Below are positions 1 to 9,046 of a DNA stretch of 20,000 bases, piece by piece; position 1 is the first letter of the stretch; each line of letters starts with the position of its first letter. This DNA is from Eimeria necatrix. Lineage: Eukaryota; Apicomplexa; Conoidasida; Eucoccidiorida; Eimeriidae. The translations under genes and the position numbers were made by a program. The stretch lies in the NCBI RefSeq assembly GCF_000499385.1, contig NW_013652062.1:50001-70000 (forward strand), read 5' to 3'. The notes beneath the pieces were generated by a model. It made no database searches and was not told where the DNA came from. It worked only from the letters and a program-made list of their open reading frames with translations.

Positions 1-29
1 TTCTGCTGCTGCTGCTGCTGCTGCTGCAG

Positions 30-221
30 AGGAAGCGTGCTGGGGGGGCTGCAGCAGCAGCTGCTGCAGCTGCTGGGGCTGCAGCAGCAGCAAACTGCAG
101 CAGCGCTGCTGCACAGACCCCCCGAAATGGTCTTGAGGCCTGAGCGGCTGCCAGGAAACTGCTACGCTTTCAAGGGCCCCACAGGCCGCATTGCCATCAT
201 TTTGCCCACAGCAGTGCGCAC

Positions 222-264
<43 letters not shown>

Positions 265-595
265 ATGGGCGGGCTGTTGCTGCTGCTGCTGGGCAGGTTG
301 TTGGCGCTGTTGTTGCTGCTGCTGGGCAGGTTGTTGGGGCTGCTGCGGCTGCTGCTGCTGCAGCTGGGCAAGCTGTTGCCGCTGCGGCTGGGCAGGTTGC
401 TGCTGTTGCTGCTGCTGCTGCTGCAGCTGGGCAAGTTGTCGCCGCTGCTGCAGCTGGTTGCTGCTGTCGTGCTGCTGTGACTGCTGCGCTGTCTGCTGCT
501 GCTGTGGTGAAAGACGGGAAGCTGTAGCTGCTTCGCAGCGGCAGCCCCAGGAAAGGCCCAGAGCCGTTTCCGCAGCAGGGAGAAGCAACGCAGGA

Positions 596-634
<39 letters not shown>

Positions 635-762
635 CAGGTGTATGTACAGTCCGTCGCCGTAGACGACATGATGTCAGTGCTCACGAGGGACACAGCCCCA
701 AAGCGCATGCGAGTGTGGGGTTATTCTGACTCGAGGTTGTATGCGCCGCCCCACTCTCCCAT

Positions 763-797
<35 letters not shown>

Positions 798-1162
798 CCA
801 GCAGCAGCAGCGGCGGCGGCGGGAAGAGTTCGCTGAAGATGCTACCTGCAGACAGCAGCAGCAGCGCAGCCACCTGGCTGCTGTCGATGCTCTCGAGACA
901 GCCCAGTAACACAGCAGCAGCAGCAGCAGCAGCAGCGGGGGCCCCGCTGCTGCTGGGGGAGTTCGTGCTGCAGCAAGGCAGCAAGAGCTGCCGCTTTCAA
1001 GTGCAGCAGCAGCAGCAACCCATCAAAAAGATTGTTTTTGAGTTTTTAGAAAACTTCGGCAACAGCAAGTACACTTGCGTGTACAGGCTGAGGGTGCACG
1101 GCAGCAAAGCCGTGCTGCTGGCCAGCAGCAGAAGCAGCAGCAGCAGCAGCAGCAGCAGCTGA
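30..1162 (+). CDS. SUN (Sad1/UNC-84) domain protein, C-terminal part, 5' end outside window
   Basis: The model joins 30-213 and 638-1162. SUN-domain proteins sit in the inner nuclear membrane and bind KASH partners in the perinuclear space to link nucleus and cytoskeleton. Exon one reads LPGNCYAFKGPTGRIAIILP (about 148-207), matching the conserved GNCWAFKG strand. Exon two opens with VYVQSVAVDDMM and RMRVWGYSD. After a long insert it continues LLLGEF, IVFEFLENFGNSKYTCVYRL and RVHG, the canonical end of the fold. The two cysteines (codon 160-162 and the one in KYTCVYR) correspond to the conserved intradomain pair. Ser, Gly and Ala runs expand the loop between strands. The stop TGA at 1160-1162 follows a poly-Ser tail. 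Bases before 30 read as poly-Cys and end in TGCTGCAG, so they are probably an upstream intron. The membrane span and coiled coil would lie upstream of the window. Confidence 0.85.
214..637 (+). other. Intron of the SUN-domain gene
   Basis: The donor is GCA|GTGCGC at 214 and the acceptor is CTGTTCAG at 637. Both are phase 0. Splicing joins AIILPTA to VYVQSVAV, which aligns with animal SUN domains without a gap. The intron is almost entirely sense-strand CTG repeat, which explains why it stays open in several frames. Confidence 0.75.
635..650. repeat. Palindrome-family copy (one arm degraded), SUN exon 2 start
   Basis: CAGGTGTATGTACAGT matches the consensus GGTGTACGTACACC except at the right arm. 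It straddles the acceptor and codes VYVQ. Because VYVQ also lies on a conserved SUN strand, protein constraint could contribute here. Confidence 0.6.
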
Positions 1163-1437
1163 TGGTGCTGCCAATGCTGCAGCTGCTCTGGTGTCTCTCC
1201 AGAACCAGCAGCTGGTTCGAAGTGGGAAGCAGCGCAGCACCAAGTGTGCTTGCTGCTGCGTTTGCTGCTGCGATTGCTGCTGCTGCGTTGGCTGCAACGC
1301 CAACTGTTTTGCTGCTGCAGCAGCAACAGCAGCAGCAGCAGCAGAGCCTGATTTGGCCGCATCACTAGCGGCGCACATTCCATGTAACCTAATTAAAGAG
1401 AGGCCCTTCGGGCTTGGCAAGAGCAGCAGCGGCGCGA

Positions 1438-1480
<43 letters not shown>

Positions 1481-1911
1481 AAACGTTTAACTGACATTTC
1501 TGAGTCTCCCTTTGAATTCGCGCCGTGGGTTGCGCGGGGCAGCAGCAGATACTGCTGCAGATCCTACTGCTGCAGCAAGTGCTGCTGCTGCTGCTACGGC
1601 AGCAAGCGCTGCAGCTGCCCCTTGGCTGCTGCAGCAGCAGCTACACAGGGCCGCTGCAGCTCATAAATGCAGCAGCGTGCTGCTGCTGCTCAAAAAATCC
1701 AGGGGCTGCACTGCCAATGCGCCCATTGCTGCAGCAGCAGCAACAGCAGCAGCAACAGCAGCAGCAACAGCAGCAGCCATGCAGTCCTGCAGCAGGAGCT
1801 GCAGAGCCAGAGGCTGCAGCAGCTCACAAATCTGCTGCTGGGTACAGTCACACGAGTTGGGATGCCTAGCTGCAGCGACAACAGCGCGGTGCTGCAGCAG
1901 CAGCAGCAGCA

Positions 1912-1945
<34 letters not shown>
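1163..1945. other. Convergent intergenic spacer
   Basis: This lies between the stops of the SUN gene and the LRR gene, which point towards each other. It holds CAG/CTG arrays, including a (CTG) run near 1438-1480 and a 12-base CAGCAGCAGCAA-type repeat at about 1738-1780. Open frames on both strands consist of Cys, Ala, Ser and Gln runs with no recognisable domain. I found no clear AATAAA-type signal. Both 3' UTRs presumably lie here. Confidence 0.55.
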
Positions 1946-1947
<2 letters not shown>

Positions 1948-2098
1948 AAAGCGGGCTGCCCGCAAGGGCGTCGTCTAGCAATTCTGCCATTTCGTTTTCT
2001 TCCACTTCGCTGCTGACATCTGTGTCGCTGCTGCTGCTGCTGCTGCTGCTGTTTTCGGGGACGCTGCAGGGGCTGACGGGGTGCCTGCGCGCGGGGTA

Positions 2099-2148
<50 letters not shown>

Positions 2149-2260
2149 GCTCAGCAGCGTCGGCAGCAAGTGGGGTGGTGCTGCTGCAGTAGGCAGCAGG
2201 AAAGGCAGGACTCTCGAGCCCCTCCGCCGGGTGAACAGACGCCGTGGGGGAGCTGCTGCC

Positions 2261-2297
<37 letters not shown>

Positions 2298-3408
2298 TTG
2301 CTGCTGCTGAGGTTGACAGCGACGTCGGAGAGCTCGTAGTCCGAGTCGTCTTCCGTCTCTGCGTCGCTGATGCTCCTGCTGCGGGCGGCCTGCTGCTGCA
2401 GCTGCTGCTGCTGCTGCAGCTGCATCTTGCTGTGCCGCAGCAGCTGCAGCTGCTGGTGCTGCAGCACCTCCCTATACACCTGGCGGCTTCTCGCCATAAA
2501 CATTCGGACATCTCCTGTAAGTCTTTCTTCATCTCCAATGATTTCAGCTGTACGTACACTGCCGAGTTTCTCGAGAGTAGCAGCAGCGAGCCCCTTTGCT
2601 GCTGCTGCTGCTGCTGCTTCCGCTGCAGCAAGCGCGAGCTGCTCCGGAGTTTTCTCGCGAGCTGCTGCTGCTGCGGCGGCCGCAACTGCCGCCGCCTCAG
2701 CTGCTGCTGTGTCTGCTGCAGCAGCTGCTGCGCTGGCCAACGACGGGGGACCCGACACGGCTTGCTGCGCAGCAGCAGCAGCAGCAGCAGCAGCTGAGGA
2801 TGCTGCGGGCGCTCGGGTGCAGTCGCAGCAGCAGCAACAGCCGCCACAGTTTGTGCAGTCTTCTTCCCTTTGCTGCTGCTTTCGCTGCTTTGGCCAACCC
2901 ACAGCAGCAGCAGCAGCAGCACAGTATATCTTAGTGCCGCGACCTGCAGCACAAAAGCAATTCAGCAGCAACAAAAGGAGACCAGTAGCAGCAGCAGCAA
3001 CAGCAGCAGCAGCGGCAGCAACACCAGCAGCAGCACAGTGCCTGCAACATAAAAACAACAGTGCAGGAAAAGGACGTGGACAGCAGCAGCAGAAGCAGTA
3101 ACGACAGCAGCAGCAGCAGCAGCAGCTTACGCTTGGTGTCGTCTGGCTTCCCTCTGCTCCTCTTGCGACGCTCAGCTTGTGGCACTGCAGCAGCAGCAGC
3201 ACCTGCTGCTGCTGCTGCTGCCTCTGGAGAGTCGTCGTGCAGCACTATGCAGCAGCAGCGGCAGCAGCCGCCGCTGCGGTTGCTGCCAGTGCTTGTGGGG
3301 CTTGTGCTGCCACTTTTGAGCAAGCTAGGCGAGTCTCGTTCTGCTGCTGCTCCGGGCGAGGCGCCCGGGGTGAACTGGCCCACAGCAGCATCGGGGGAGG
3401 AGCTGCTG

Positions 3409-3440
<32 letters not shown>

Positions 3441-3570
3441 CGACCCATAAAATGAGCTGCTCCCACTTGCTGCTGCAGAGCCGACTATGCTGCTGCTGCC
3501 GCTGCTGCGGCCGTTGCAGCGAGGGTTGTCTCGCATGTCCACTAACAAACTGCAGCAAACAGGGCGGTAC

Positions 3571-3617
<47 letters not shown>

Positions 3618-4266
3618 GAAGCAAGATATTAGGGAGTCGCTTCCAAAGGGTCGCTGCTGCTGGACTTGCTGCCTGCGGCAGCAAACCTCAGCATCAGAAG
3701 CAGCAGCAGAGGCTGCTGCCGCTGCTGCTGAGGGGCGCAGCGCTTCTTCTGGTGCTGCTGCAGCTACAGGTGATGCAGAGGACTCTTCCGCTGCTGCTGC
3801 TGCTGCTGCTGCTCTTGCTCTCGCAGCGGCTTCCCTTGCTGCAGCAGCTTCCCGTGCTGCAACTTGCGCTTGGAGAATGCGGCTGCGCTGGTTGGTGTAG
3901 ACTGCAGCAGCAGCAGCAGCAGCAGCAAGTGCAGCAGGGCCGAGGTCGTTTGACTGCAAACTGATGCAGCTGAGGCGGTTTGCTGCTGCTGCTGCATCAG
4001 CAATGAAAGCAGAAAGAATCGGCAGCAGCAAATCAGTGCCGCAGAGGTCATTGCCCCCTAAGTCTAGCTTTCTGAGGTGTCTGTACACCTCAGTGCGCTG
4101 CATCTCCTCCTCCTCCTCCTCTTCCTGCTGCTGCTGCTGCTGCTCCCGCTGCTGCTCCTGCTGCTGCTGCTGCTGCGGGTCGCCGGCAGCGTCGTCCCCG
4201 TTGCTGTCCCTCTTGAGCCGCTGCCGCTCCCTGTGCTGCTGCTCCTGCTGCTCCTGCTGCCTCTCC

Positions 4267-4303
<37 letters not shown>

Positions 4304-4423
4304 GCTCCTGGCGGTGCTGCGCTAGCCGCTGCGCGTTCGCCGGCCTGCTGCCGCGGTGCAGCGCAGCCAGCAGCACAGTAGCGCCGATGTCTTTTATTTC
4401 GTTGTGTCTCAAGTCCAGCACCT

Positions 4424-4466
<43 letters not shown>

Positions 4467-4968
4467 TAGGAGCAGCAGAAGCCAACGTGAACGTGCGGCT
4501 GCAGCAAAAGCAAAAGCTGCAGCAAATGCAACTGCCCCTGCCTCCCTTCGCCTGCGCCCCTGTTGCATCCAGCAGCAGCAACAGCGGGCAGCAGGAGCAG
4601 CAGCAGCAACTGCACAATGAGCAGCAGCAGCAGCAACCAAAGCAGCAGCAGCAACAGAAGCAGCAGCAGCAACAGAAGCAGCAGCAGCAGCAGCAGCAAC
4701 AGAAGCAGCAGCAGCAGCAGCAAGGCTACCTCCAGCACTTCCATCTGATGGAGGCAGCGGGCCAGCAGCAAAGCGTCGCAGCAGTCCAGCCTGCAGTGCT
4801 GCAGCAGCAGCTGCTTCAGCTGCGCCCGCAGCGGCAGCAGCAGACCAGTGGTCACCTTGAAGAGGCCCTGGACAGAAATGGCGCAGCTGCGGAGACACAG
4901 CTGCTGCAGCAAGCCTTTTTCGAACCAGCCCTTTGCCAACACGCCGCGCCTGCTGCCCTTGGGCCTCC

Positions 4969-5031
<63 letters not shown>

Positions 5032-5332
5032 CTGCGTCGTCCCGCACGATGGCCCTGATGGCCTCTTCGCTGCAGCAGCAAAACGCAAAGTCCGTAATGG
5101 GCAGCAAGTGCATGCCCTTGGAGAGCGGCGGAACCTGCAGATAGGTTTCCTGCTGCTGCTCCCGCTGCTGCTCTTGCTGCTGCTGCTGCTGCTGCTCCTG
5201 CTGTTGCTGTTGCTCCTGCTGCTGCTGCTCTTCCTGCGGCAGCGGCTGCTGCAGCGGTTGCTGCACATCGGCCTCGAGCTTGGCCCTCTCTCTCGCTTCT
5301 TGCGGAGCGTGCTGCTGCTGCTGCGTCAGGCC

Positions 5333-5366
<34 letters not shown>

Positions 5367-5891
5367 GGTTCCTGCGCTTCCAGCGGCGACTGCTGCAGCT
5401 CGGACGAAGACTGTTGCTGCTGCGGCGGCTGCAGCTGCTGCGCGTGTTGAGGGCTGCGGCCGTGCTGCTGCTGCTGCTGCTGCTGCGGCTGCTGCTGCTG
5501 CTGGCGCTGTCCGTCGCACTGCTGCTGCAGGAGGCAGATCTGGCGCTGCTGCTGCTGCAGCAGCAGCTGCATGCTCATGCGGCAGTAGTGCTCGCCGAAA
5601 ATGAGGCTGTGGGCCTCAGCAGCAGCAGCAGCAGCACTGCCAAGAGCTGCTGCAACGTGGGCATTTACTTCGCAGCCAAACAGCTCCACAGCCTGCGCTG
5701 TCCACAGCAGCTGCAGCAGCAGTGTGGGGTGCTGCAGCAGCTGCTGCCACTCGCCCACGCGCAGCAGCCGCAGCCGCACTGTCTGTACACCTGCAGCAGC
5801 AAAACACAACAAGCTGCTCACCGGCTCTTTCATCACCGCCGGCAAGCAGCACGGGCCCCCGTACCGCAGCAGGCCCCCGCACGCCCTGCAC

Positions 5892-5927
<36 letters not shown>

Positions 5928-6420
5928 GGGTGCTGCTGCTGCGGGTGCTGCTGCTGCTGCTGCTGCTGCTGCGGGTGCTGCTGCTGCTGCTGGGGGTGCT
6001 GCTGCTGCGGGTGCTGCTGCTGCGGGTGCTGCTGCTGCGGGTGCTGCTGCTGCGGGTGCTGCTGCTGCAGCAGCAGCAGCTGCTGCTGCTGCGGGTGCTG
6101 CTGCTGCAGGAGCTGCTGCTGCAGCATGTTGCGGAAGAAGAGAGTGGTGGTGTGGCGCCAGGCGCGCTGCTGCAGCAGCACGCGGTGCAGCAGCAAATGC
6201 TCCAGGGGCGCGTGCTGCAGCTGCAGCAAGTCTGCGGGGCCGAGGTCCAGCTGCTGCTGCCGCAGCATGAGGTGCATGTACACCCCAAACGACAGCTGCA
6301 GCAAACTGCTGCTGAGCTCAGCTGGCCCCAGCAAAGCTGCCAAGAGTTGGCAAAGCCGGGGGCTTTGGCAGAGAGCCCGCAGCAGCAAGCTGCTGCTGTT
6401 GCTGTTCCTGCTGCGGATCT

Positions 6421-6463
<43 letters not shown>

Positions 6464-6526
6464 GTCGCTGCTGCTGCTGCCGCTCTTCTCGGCGAGCCCC
6501 GCGCCGGGGGGGCTGCTGCTGCCCGC

Positions 6527-6564
<38 letters not shown>

Positions 6565-6655
6565 CGCTGCTGCTGCTGCTGCTCAGGCACTGCCCCACCA
6601 AGCACCCGCTGTGGCTGTACCGCCCATCTCCGAAAAGTGCTGCCAGGGAAAACAT
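1946..6655 (-). CDS. Leucine-rich-repeat protein with homopolymer inserts (three exons)
   Basis: The model is the complement of join(1946..2943, 3131..4421, 4730..6655), about 1,404 residues; the role is unknown. Repeats of the ribonuclease-inhibitor-like LRR type are visible. They include VQTVRLRLLRVGEW (near 5785), LQQLCLRSCAISVQGLF and LKQLLLQHCRLDCCDALLLA (about 4910-4770). LEVLDLRHNEIKDIGATVL spans the first splice. LRKLDLGGNDLCGTDLL (about 4075-4025), LSCISLQSNDLGPAALA (about 3975-3925) and LLVDMRDNPRC (about 3545) follow. LRRs form protein-binding surfaces. Between them are Gln, Ser, Ala and Glu runs and an HPQQQ tandem tract. The tail is acidic and Ser-rich (SRSISDAETEDDSDYELSDV) and ends EMAELLDDALAGSPL. 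The start is the first in-frame ATG (6655). The frame is open to a stop at 6908-6910, so upstream exons are possible. The third exon's start is uncertain: 2943, or 2802, which would skip a Cys-rich stretch. Confidence 0.78.
2100..2146. repeat. (CTG)15 array in the LRR gene
   Basis: An uninterrupted CTG run of 47 bases. On the minus strand it encodes a poly-Ser run shortly before RYPARRHPVSP in the acidic tail of the LRR protein. Pure runs this long are prone to slippage, so length variation between strains is expected. Confidence 0.9.
2546..2563. repeat. Palindrome-family copy in LRR exon 3
   Basis: CAGCTGTACGTACACTGC keeps the core TGTACGTACA and differs in the outer arms. On the minus strand it reads GSVRTAE. 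A weaker half-copy (TATACACC, coding QVYREV on the minus strand) lies at about 2473-2480. Confidence 0.6.
2944..3130 (-). other. LRR gene intron 2
   Basis: The donor is CAAGC|GTAAGC at 3130, phase 1. The favoured acceptor is TTGCTTTTGTGCTGCAG ending at 2944, also phase 1, giving the junction DDTKR-RGTKIY. A second phase-1 acceptor, GCGCCCGCAG, ends at 2803 and would also remove the stretch CTNCGGCCCCCDC. The earlier candidate TTTTTATGTTGCAG near 3042 leads into a stop and was discarded. Confidence 0.55.
4072..4091. repeat. Palindrome-family copy with 8-base arms in LRR exon 2
   Basis: TGAGGTGTCTGTACACCTCA has perfect 8-base arms TGAGGTGT and ACACCTCA around CTGT. On the minus strand it codes TEVYRHLR immediately before the LRR strand LRKLDLGGN. 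Confidence 0.75.
4422..4729 (-). other. LRR gene intron 1, inside a leucine-rich repeat
   Basis: On the minus strand the donor is CTGGAG|GTAGCC at 4729. The acceptor is a (CTG)n run ending CTGCAG at 4422. Both ends are phase 0. Joining HQMEVLE to VLDLRHNEI rebuilds a textbook LRR strand (LEVLDLRHNEI), which is strong evidence for the splice. The 308-base intron is nearly all sense-strand CTG/TTG repeat. Confidence 0.85.
4425..4465. repeat. (CAG)13-14 array at an intron acceptor
   Basis: A pure 41-base run. On the sense (minus) strand it is CTG and directly precedes the acceptor of LRR intron 1, where a polypyrimidine tract would normally be. Confidence 0.9.
4971..5030. repeat. (CTG)20 array, the longest pure run seen
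   Basis: Exactly 60 bases of CTG. It is read on the minus strand as 20 consecutive Ser codons in exon 1 of the LRR gene, between RDDAD and GRPKGS. It separates the N-terminal LRR-like part from the repeats near 4900. Confidence 0.92.
5928..6097. repeat. 15-base minisatellite encoding HPQQQ
   Basis: The unit is GGGTGCTGCTGCTGC. GGGTG occurs at 5928, 5943, 5973, 5994, 6009, 6024, 6039, 6054 and 6093. The copies from 5994 to about 6068 are in perfect 15-base register; the others are spaced by extra CTG triplets. On the minus strand, in frame with the LRR gene, it gives HPQQQ repeats. It looks like a CTG array with a recurrent substitution that was then amplified as a larger unit. Confidence 0.9.
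6269..6286. repeat. Palindrome-family copy in LRR exon 1
   Basis: GAGGTGCATGTACACCCC is a near copy of the consensus and is read on the minus strand as FGVYMHL. A further half-copy, GTCTGTACACCTGCAG at 5781-5796, codes GVQTVR on the same strand. Confidence 0.65.
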
Positions 6656-6689
6656 CTGCAGCTGCTTCTGCTGCAGCAGCAGCAGCAGG

Positions 6690-6720
<31 letters not shown>

Positions 6721-6820
6721 ACTCGCACTGCTGCTTCCGCACTGCTGCAAGTGCAAAGGAAACTGCCGCCACCACAACACTCAGCGCTGCTGCTGCGGCG
6801 GCGCTTGTAGGAGCGCTTGC

Positions 6821-6861
<41 letters not shown>

Positions 6862-7381
6862 CTGGTGGACTGGAGTAAGAAGCGTTGCTGGTTCGGAGCT
6901 GCAGCACTTAATCTATTCCGTTGCTGCTGCTGCCTTTGCTGCTTCACCTGTTACTCCCTTGGCTGCTGCCGGCGAAGCTGCTGCTGCTGTTCTGCTGCTG
7001 CTCGTTTGCTGCTGCTGCTGGTCTGCTCTTGCTGCTTTGTGCTGTTGAAGGTGCCCAAGGTCACTGTTTGGTTTGACTGCCGGTGTTGCTGCTGCTGCTG
7101 CCGGTGCTGCTGTTGCTGCTGCTGCTGCTGCTCTCTAAATGAGGGTCGCTTTGGACCTTGAGGACGCTGCGACTTTCACCGCGGCGGCCGGGCTGACAAA
7201 TTGCAGCAGCAGCAGCTGCCGCTGCTGCTGCTGCTGCTGCTGCAGTGGCTGCTGCTCTGCTGCTGCTCTCCGTGCAGATGTCGTTGCTGCAATGGCAGGC
7301 TGCTGCTGCTGCATTGCTGCAAAGACGGTGAGGAGGCCCCACGAGAGCTGCCCTTCCGGCTTAGGGGCTCGGCAGAAGCTG

Positions 7382-7422
<41 letters not shown>

Positions 7423-7978
7423 GCAGCAGGCTGGACTATGCGTGCCCCGTGAGACGTCTGCTGCAGCGGTACACCAAGGCGAATGCGTTGCCGTTAATGT
7501 GTAAAAAGTAGTCAATCGTTTAGGTGTCGTTGCTGCTGCTGCTGCTGCTGCTGCTGTGGCATGCGCTGCTGCAGCTGCTGCTGCACTCCAGCAGCAAGAC
7601 AAACGAGTTCCCCTTAAGAATGCGGCGTATTGTATTTGCCTGTTGCTATTTCGCTTTTGCTGCTGCAGCTGCTGCTGCTGTTGCTGGATATGGGGAGAGT
7701 TGCAGTGTGAGTCGCAGCAACTGCTGTTGCTGCTGCTCCTGTAGCTGCTCCTGCTGCTGCTGCTGCTGCAGCTGCTGCGAAGTGCAGCAGCGGTGGCAGT
7801 CGTCTGCGTTTAAAGGCACCAGTGACACGAAACAATTGTTGCTGATAGGACTAATATCGAAACGGCGGCTGAGGCTGCTGCGGCTGCTGCTGCTGCTGCT
7901 GCTGCGTGGAGGGCGGAGGCGCTGCCGACAACAGCAGCGGCAGCAGCAGCAGCAGCAGCAGCTTCAGCTGTGCTGCTG
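6656..7978. other. Gene-poor repeat region upstream of the LRR gene
   Basis: CTG arrays dominate. The LRR frame stays open back to a TAA at 6908-6910 with no ATG before 6655, so a 5' UTR or an upstream exon is possible. A plus-strand ATG at 7139 opens 121 codons beginning MRVALDLEDAATFT, but these pass quickly into Cys and Gln runs and I do not call it a gene. I see no RNA gene or mobile element. Confidence 0.5.
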
Positions 7979-8452
7979 TTACTTCAAATGAGCTGCCTTC
8001 TTAGAACAATTAGAGATCAGGAAGAAGACATCTAACTTGTCCTCTTCGGATTTGCTGTCGCCGTTGCTGCTGCTGCACCCAAAACACTGTATTGCAACAC
8101 AGCGCCTTTGTTGCTGGTGCTGCTGCTGCGGCTGCTGCAGCTGCTCCTGCTGCTGTTGTTGCTGCTGCGGCTGCTGCAGCTGCTCCTGCTGCTGTTGTTG
8201 CTGCTGCTGCCGGTTTGCTACAGATCTTCTAGAAGAGGACTTCTGCGGCACAAGGCTGGGTGCAAGTACGTGCACAGCTTCACTGCAGCTGTTCCCGCTT
8301 CCGCTGCTGCTGCCGCTGGTGCTGTAGCTGCTGCTGCAGCAGCAGCTGCTGCAGCAGCAGCTGCTGCAGCAGCAGCTGCTGCTGAGAACCTGCTGCAGTA
8401 GCCCCCCCTGCCCGTGAAAGCCAGTGCCTGCAGCAGTCAGCAGCCTCACCAT
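7979..8452 (-). CDS. Weak candidate exon or small gene
   Basis: An ATG at 8452 opens 157 codons to TAA at 7979. The product is not recognised. The first third includes Ser/Cys blocks and is probably not coding. The later part looks more like an exon: EAVHVLAPSLVPQKSSSRR, then two Gln-rich 13-residue repeats, then NGDSKSEEDKLDVFFLISNC and KKAAHLK. It could be a last exon with an acceptor such as CGGGAACAG near 8292 rather than a complete gene. No partner exons are evident. Confidence 0.25.
   Translation of the reverse strand: MVRLLTAAGTGFHGQGGLLQQVLSSSCCCSSCCCSSCCCSSSYSTSGSSSGSGNSCSEAVHVLAPSLVPQKSSSRRSVANRQQQQQQQQEQLQQPQQQQQQQEQLQQPQQQHQQQRRCVAIQCFGCSSSNGDSKSEEDKLDVFFLISNCSKKAAHLK
8122..8199. 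repeat. Perfect 39-base tandem duplication
   Basis: Two identical copies, 8122-8160 and 8161-8199, combine CTG triplets with CGG, CAG, CTC and TTG variants. On the minus strand they give a 13-residue Gln-rich unit containing EQLQQP. Identity over mixed triplets means a recent unit-level duplication rather than chance. Confidence 0.92.
8331..8385. repeat. Tandem self-complementary CTGCTGCAGCAGCAG units
   Basis: The 15-base unit CTGCTGCAGCAGCAG repeats in register. Its core CTGCTGCAGCAG is its own reverse complement, so each unit, and the array as a whole, can fold back on itself. Similar CTG-to-CAG switches occur elsewhere, for example about 12133-12172 and 6056-6090. Confidence 0.8.
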
Positions 8453-8690
8453 CTTTGCTACTGAGGCAGCAGCAGCCGCGCTGCTGCTGCTTTCGCTTCA
8501 GCTGCTGTCTGCTGCTGCTGCAGCAAAGTCAACGCAGTTAGCTTTGCTGCTCCTGGCGTTTCTGCTTCTGCTGCAGTGCCTGCTGCCTTCAGCAGCAGCC
8601 AAGCGCTGCTGATGCCGCAGCGGCTGAGTCGTTTTGCTCCAGCAGTAGCAGCCGCTGCTGCAGCAATCGCAGCAGCCGCGGCTGCGGAAG

Positions 8691-8727
<37 letters not shown>

Positions 8728-8879
8728 CCTTCCAGGCAGCTAGCTATCTACACAGCAGCGCATGCAACTCTGTAGCTTAAGGCGACTGACTTAGAAAGAA
8801 AAAACATTGCACTGTTTTTCAGGTGTACGTACACCCCAGCTGCATGCAACTCACAGCAGCAGCGTCTTAGTTTAGGCCG

Positions 8880-8921
<42 letters not shown>

Positions 8922-9046
8922 AGTTGTTTGTAGGCATCGCAGGTATGGAGCGCTCTGCAGCAGCTTCGCAAGATTGTTGCTGCGGCAGCAAGTGCTGCAG
9001 CAGCAAAGCAGCAGCTGAGGCTTACCTAGGCTGCAGCAGCAGCAGC
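8453..9046. other. Region downstream of the membrane-protein gene
   Basis: This mixes CTG/CAG arrays (a long one at 8881-8921) with a repeat-poor patch at about 8750-8875. On the minus strand the frame ending at 8748 reads NNLAKLLQSAPYLRCLQTT, poly-Ala, then GVYVHLKNSAMFFLSKS. It might be an additional 3' exon of the gene at 9047-10531. I do not see a decisive splice. Confidence 0.4.
8820..8837. repeat. Perfect palindrome copy outside the called exons
   Basis: GGTGTACGTACACC is perfect here. It is preceded by a TTTTTCA stretch and followed at 8841 by TGCATGCA, a motif known as an ApiAP2-type element in apicomplexans. It lies in a repeat-poor patch (about 8750-8875) downstream of the membrane-protein gene. 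Confidence 0.75.

Noticed and set aside
221..480. Poly-Leu frames as membrane segments or signal peptides.
   Set aside because: Pure Leu runs are what any CTG array gives. Here they fall within an intron. Only the mixed hydrophobic segment in the 9047-10531 protein was accepted as a membrane span.
1062..1090. AAGTACACTTGCGTGTACAG-like sequence resembling the dispersed palindrome.
   Set aside because: It encodes the conserved SUN segment KYTCVYRL, so the similarity is explained by protein conservation.
1512..1949. Plus-strand open frame of 145 codons between the convergent genes.
   Set aside because: Its composition is only Ala, Ser, Cys and Gln runs ending in poly-Cys, with no recognisable segment. 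It overlaps the 3' end of the LRR gene.
2100..2946. Alternative minus-strand frame reading AVYVQLKSLEMKKDLQEM for the last LRR exon.
   Set aside because: It degenerates into Cys/Thr/Ala runs, while the chosen frame keeps an acidic Ser-rich tail with varied composition and fits the phase-1 splice. It is not fully excluded.
4072..4091. The palindrome as a 17-base micro-intron (GTGTAC...CTCAG).
   Set aside because: In the SUN, LRR and large genes the motif is needed in frame to keep the domain alignment. Removing 17 bases would shift the frame.
5994..6068. Regular 15-base spacing considered as a CRISPR-like array.
   Set aside because: There are no unique spacers and no cas genes. It is a simple tandem repeat in a eukaryotic coding exon.
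7139..7504. A plus-strand ATG-started frame of 121 codons.
   Set aside because: Only about 20 residues look non-repetitive before Cys and Gln runs. There is no domain and no splice partner.
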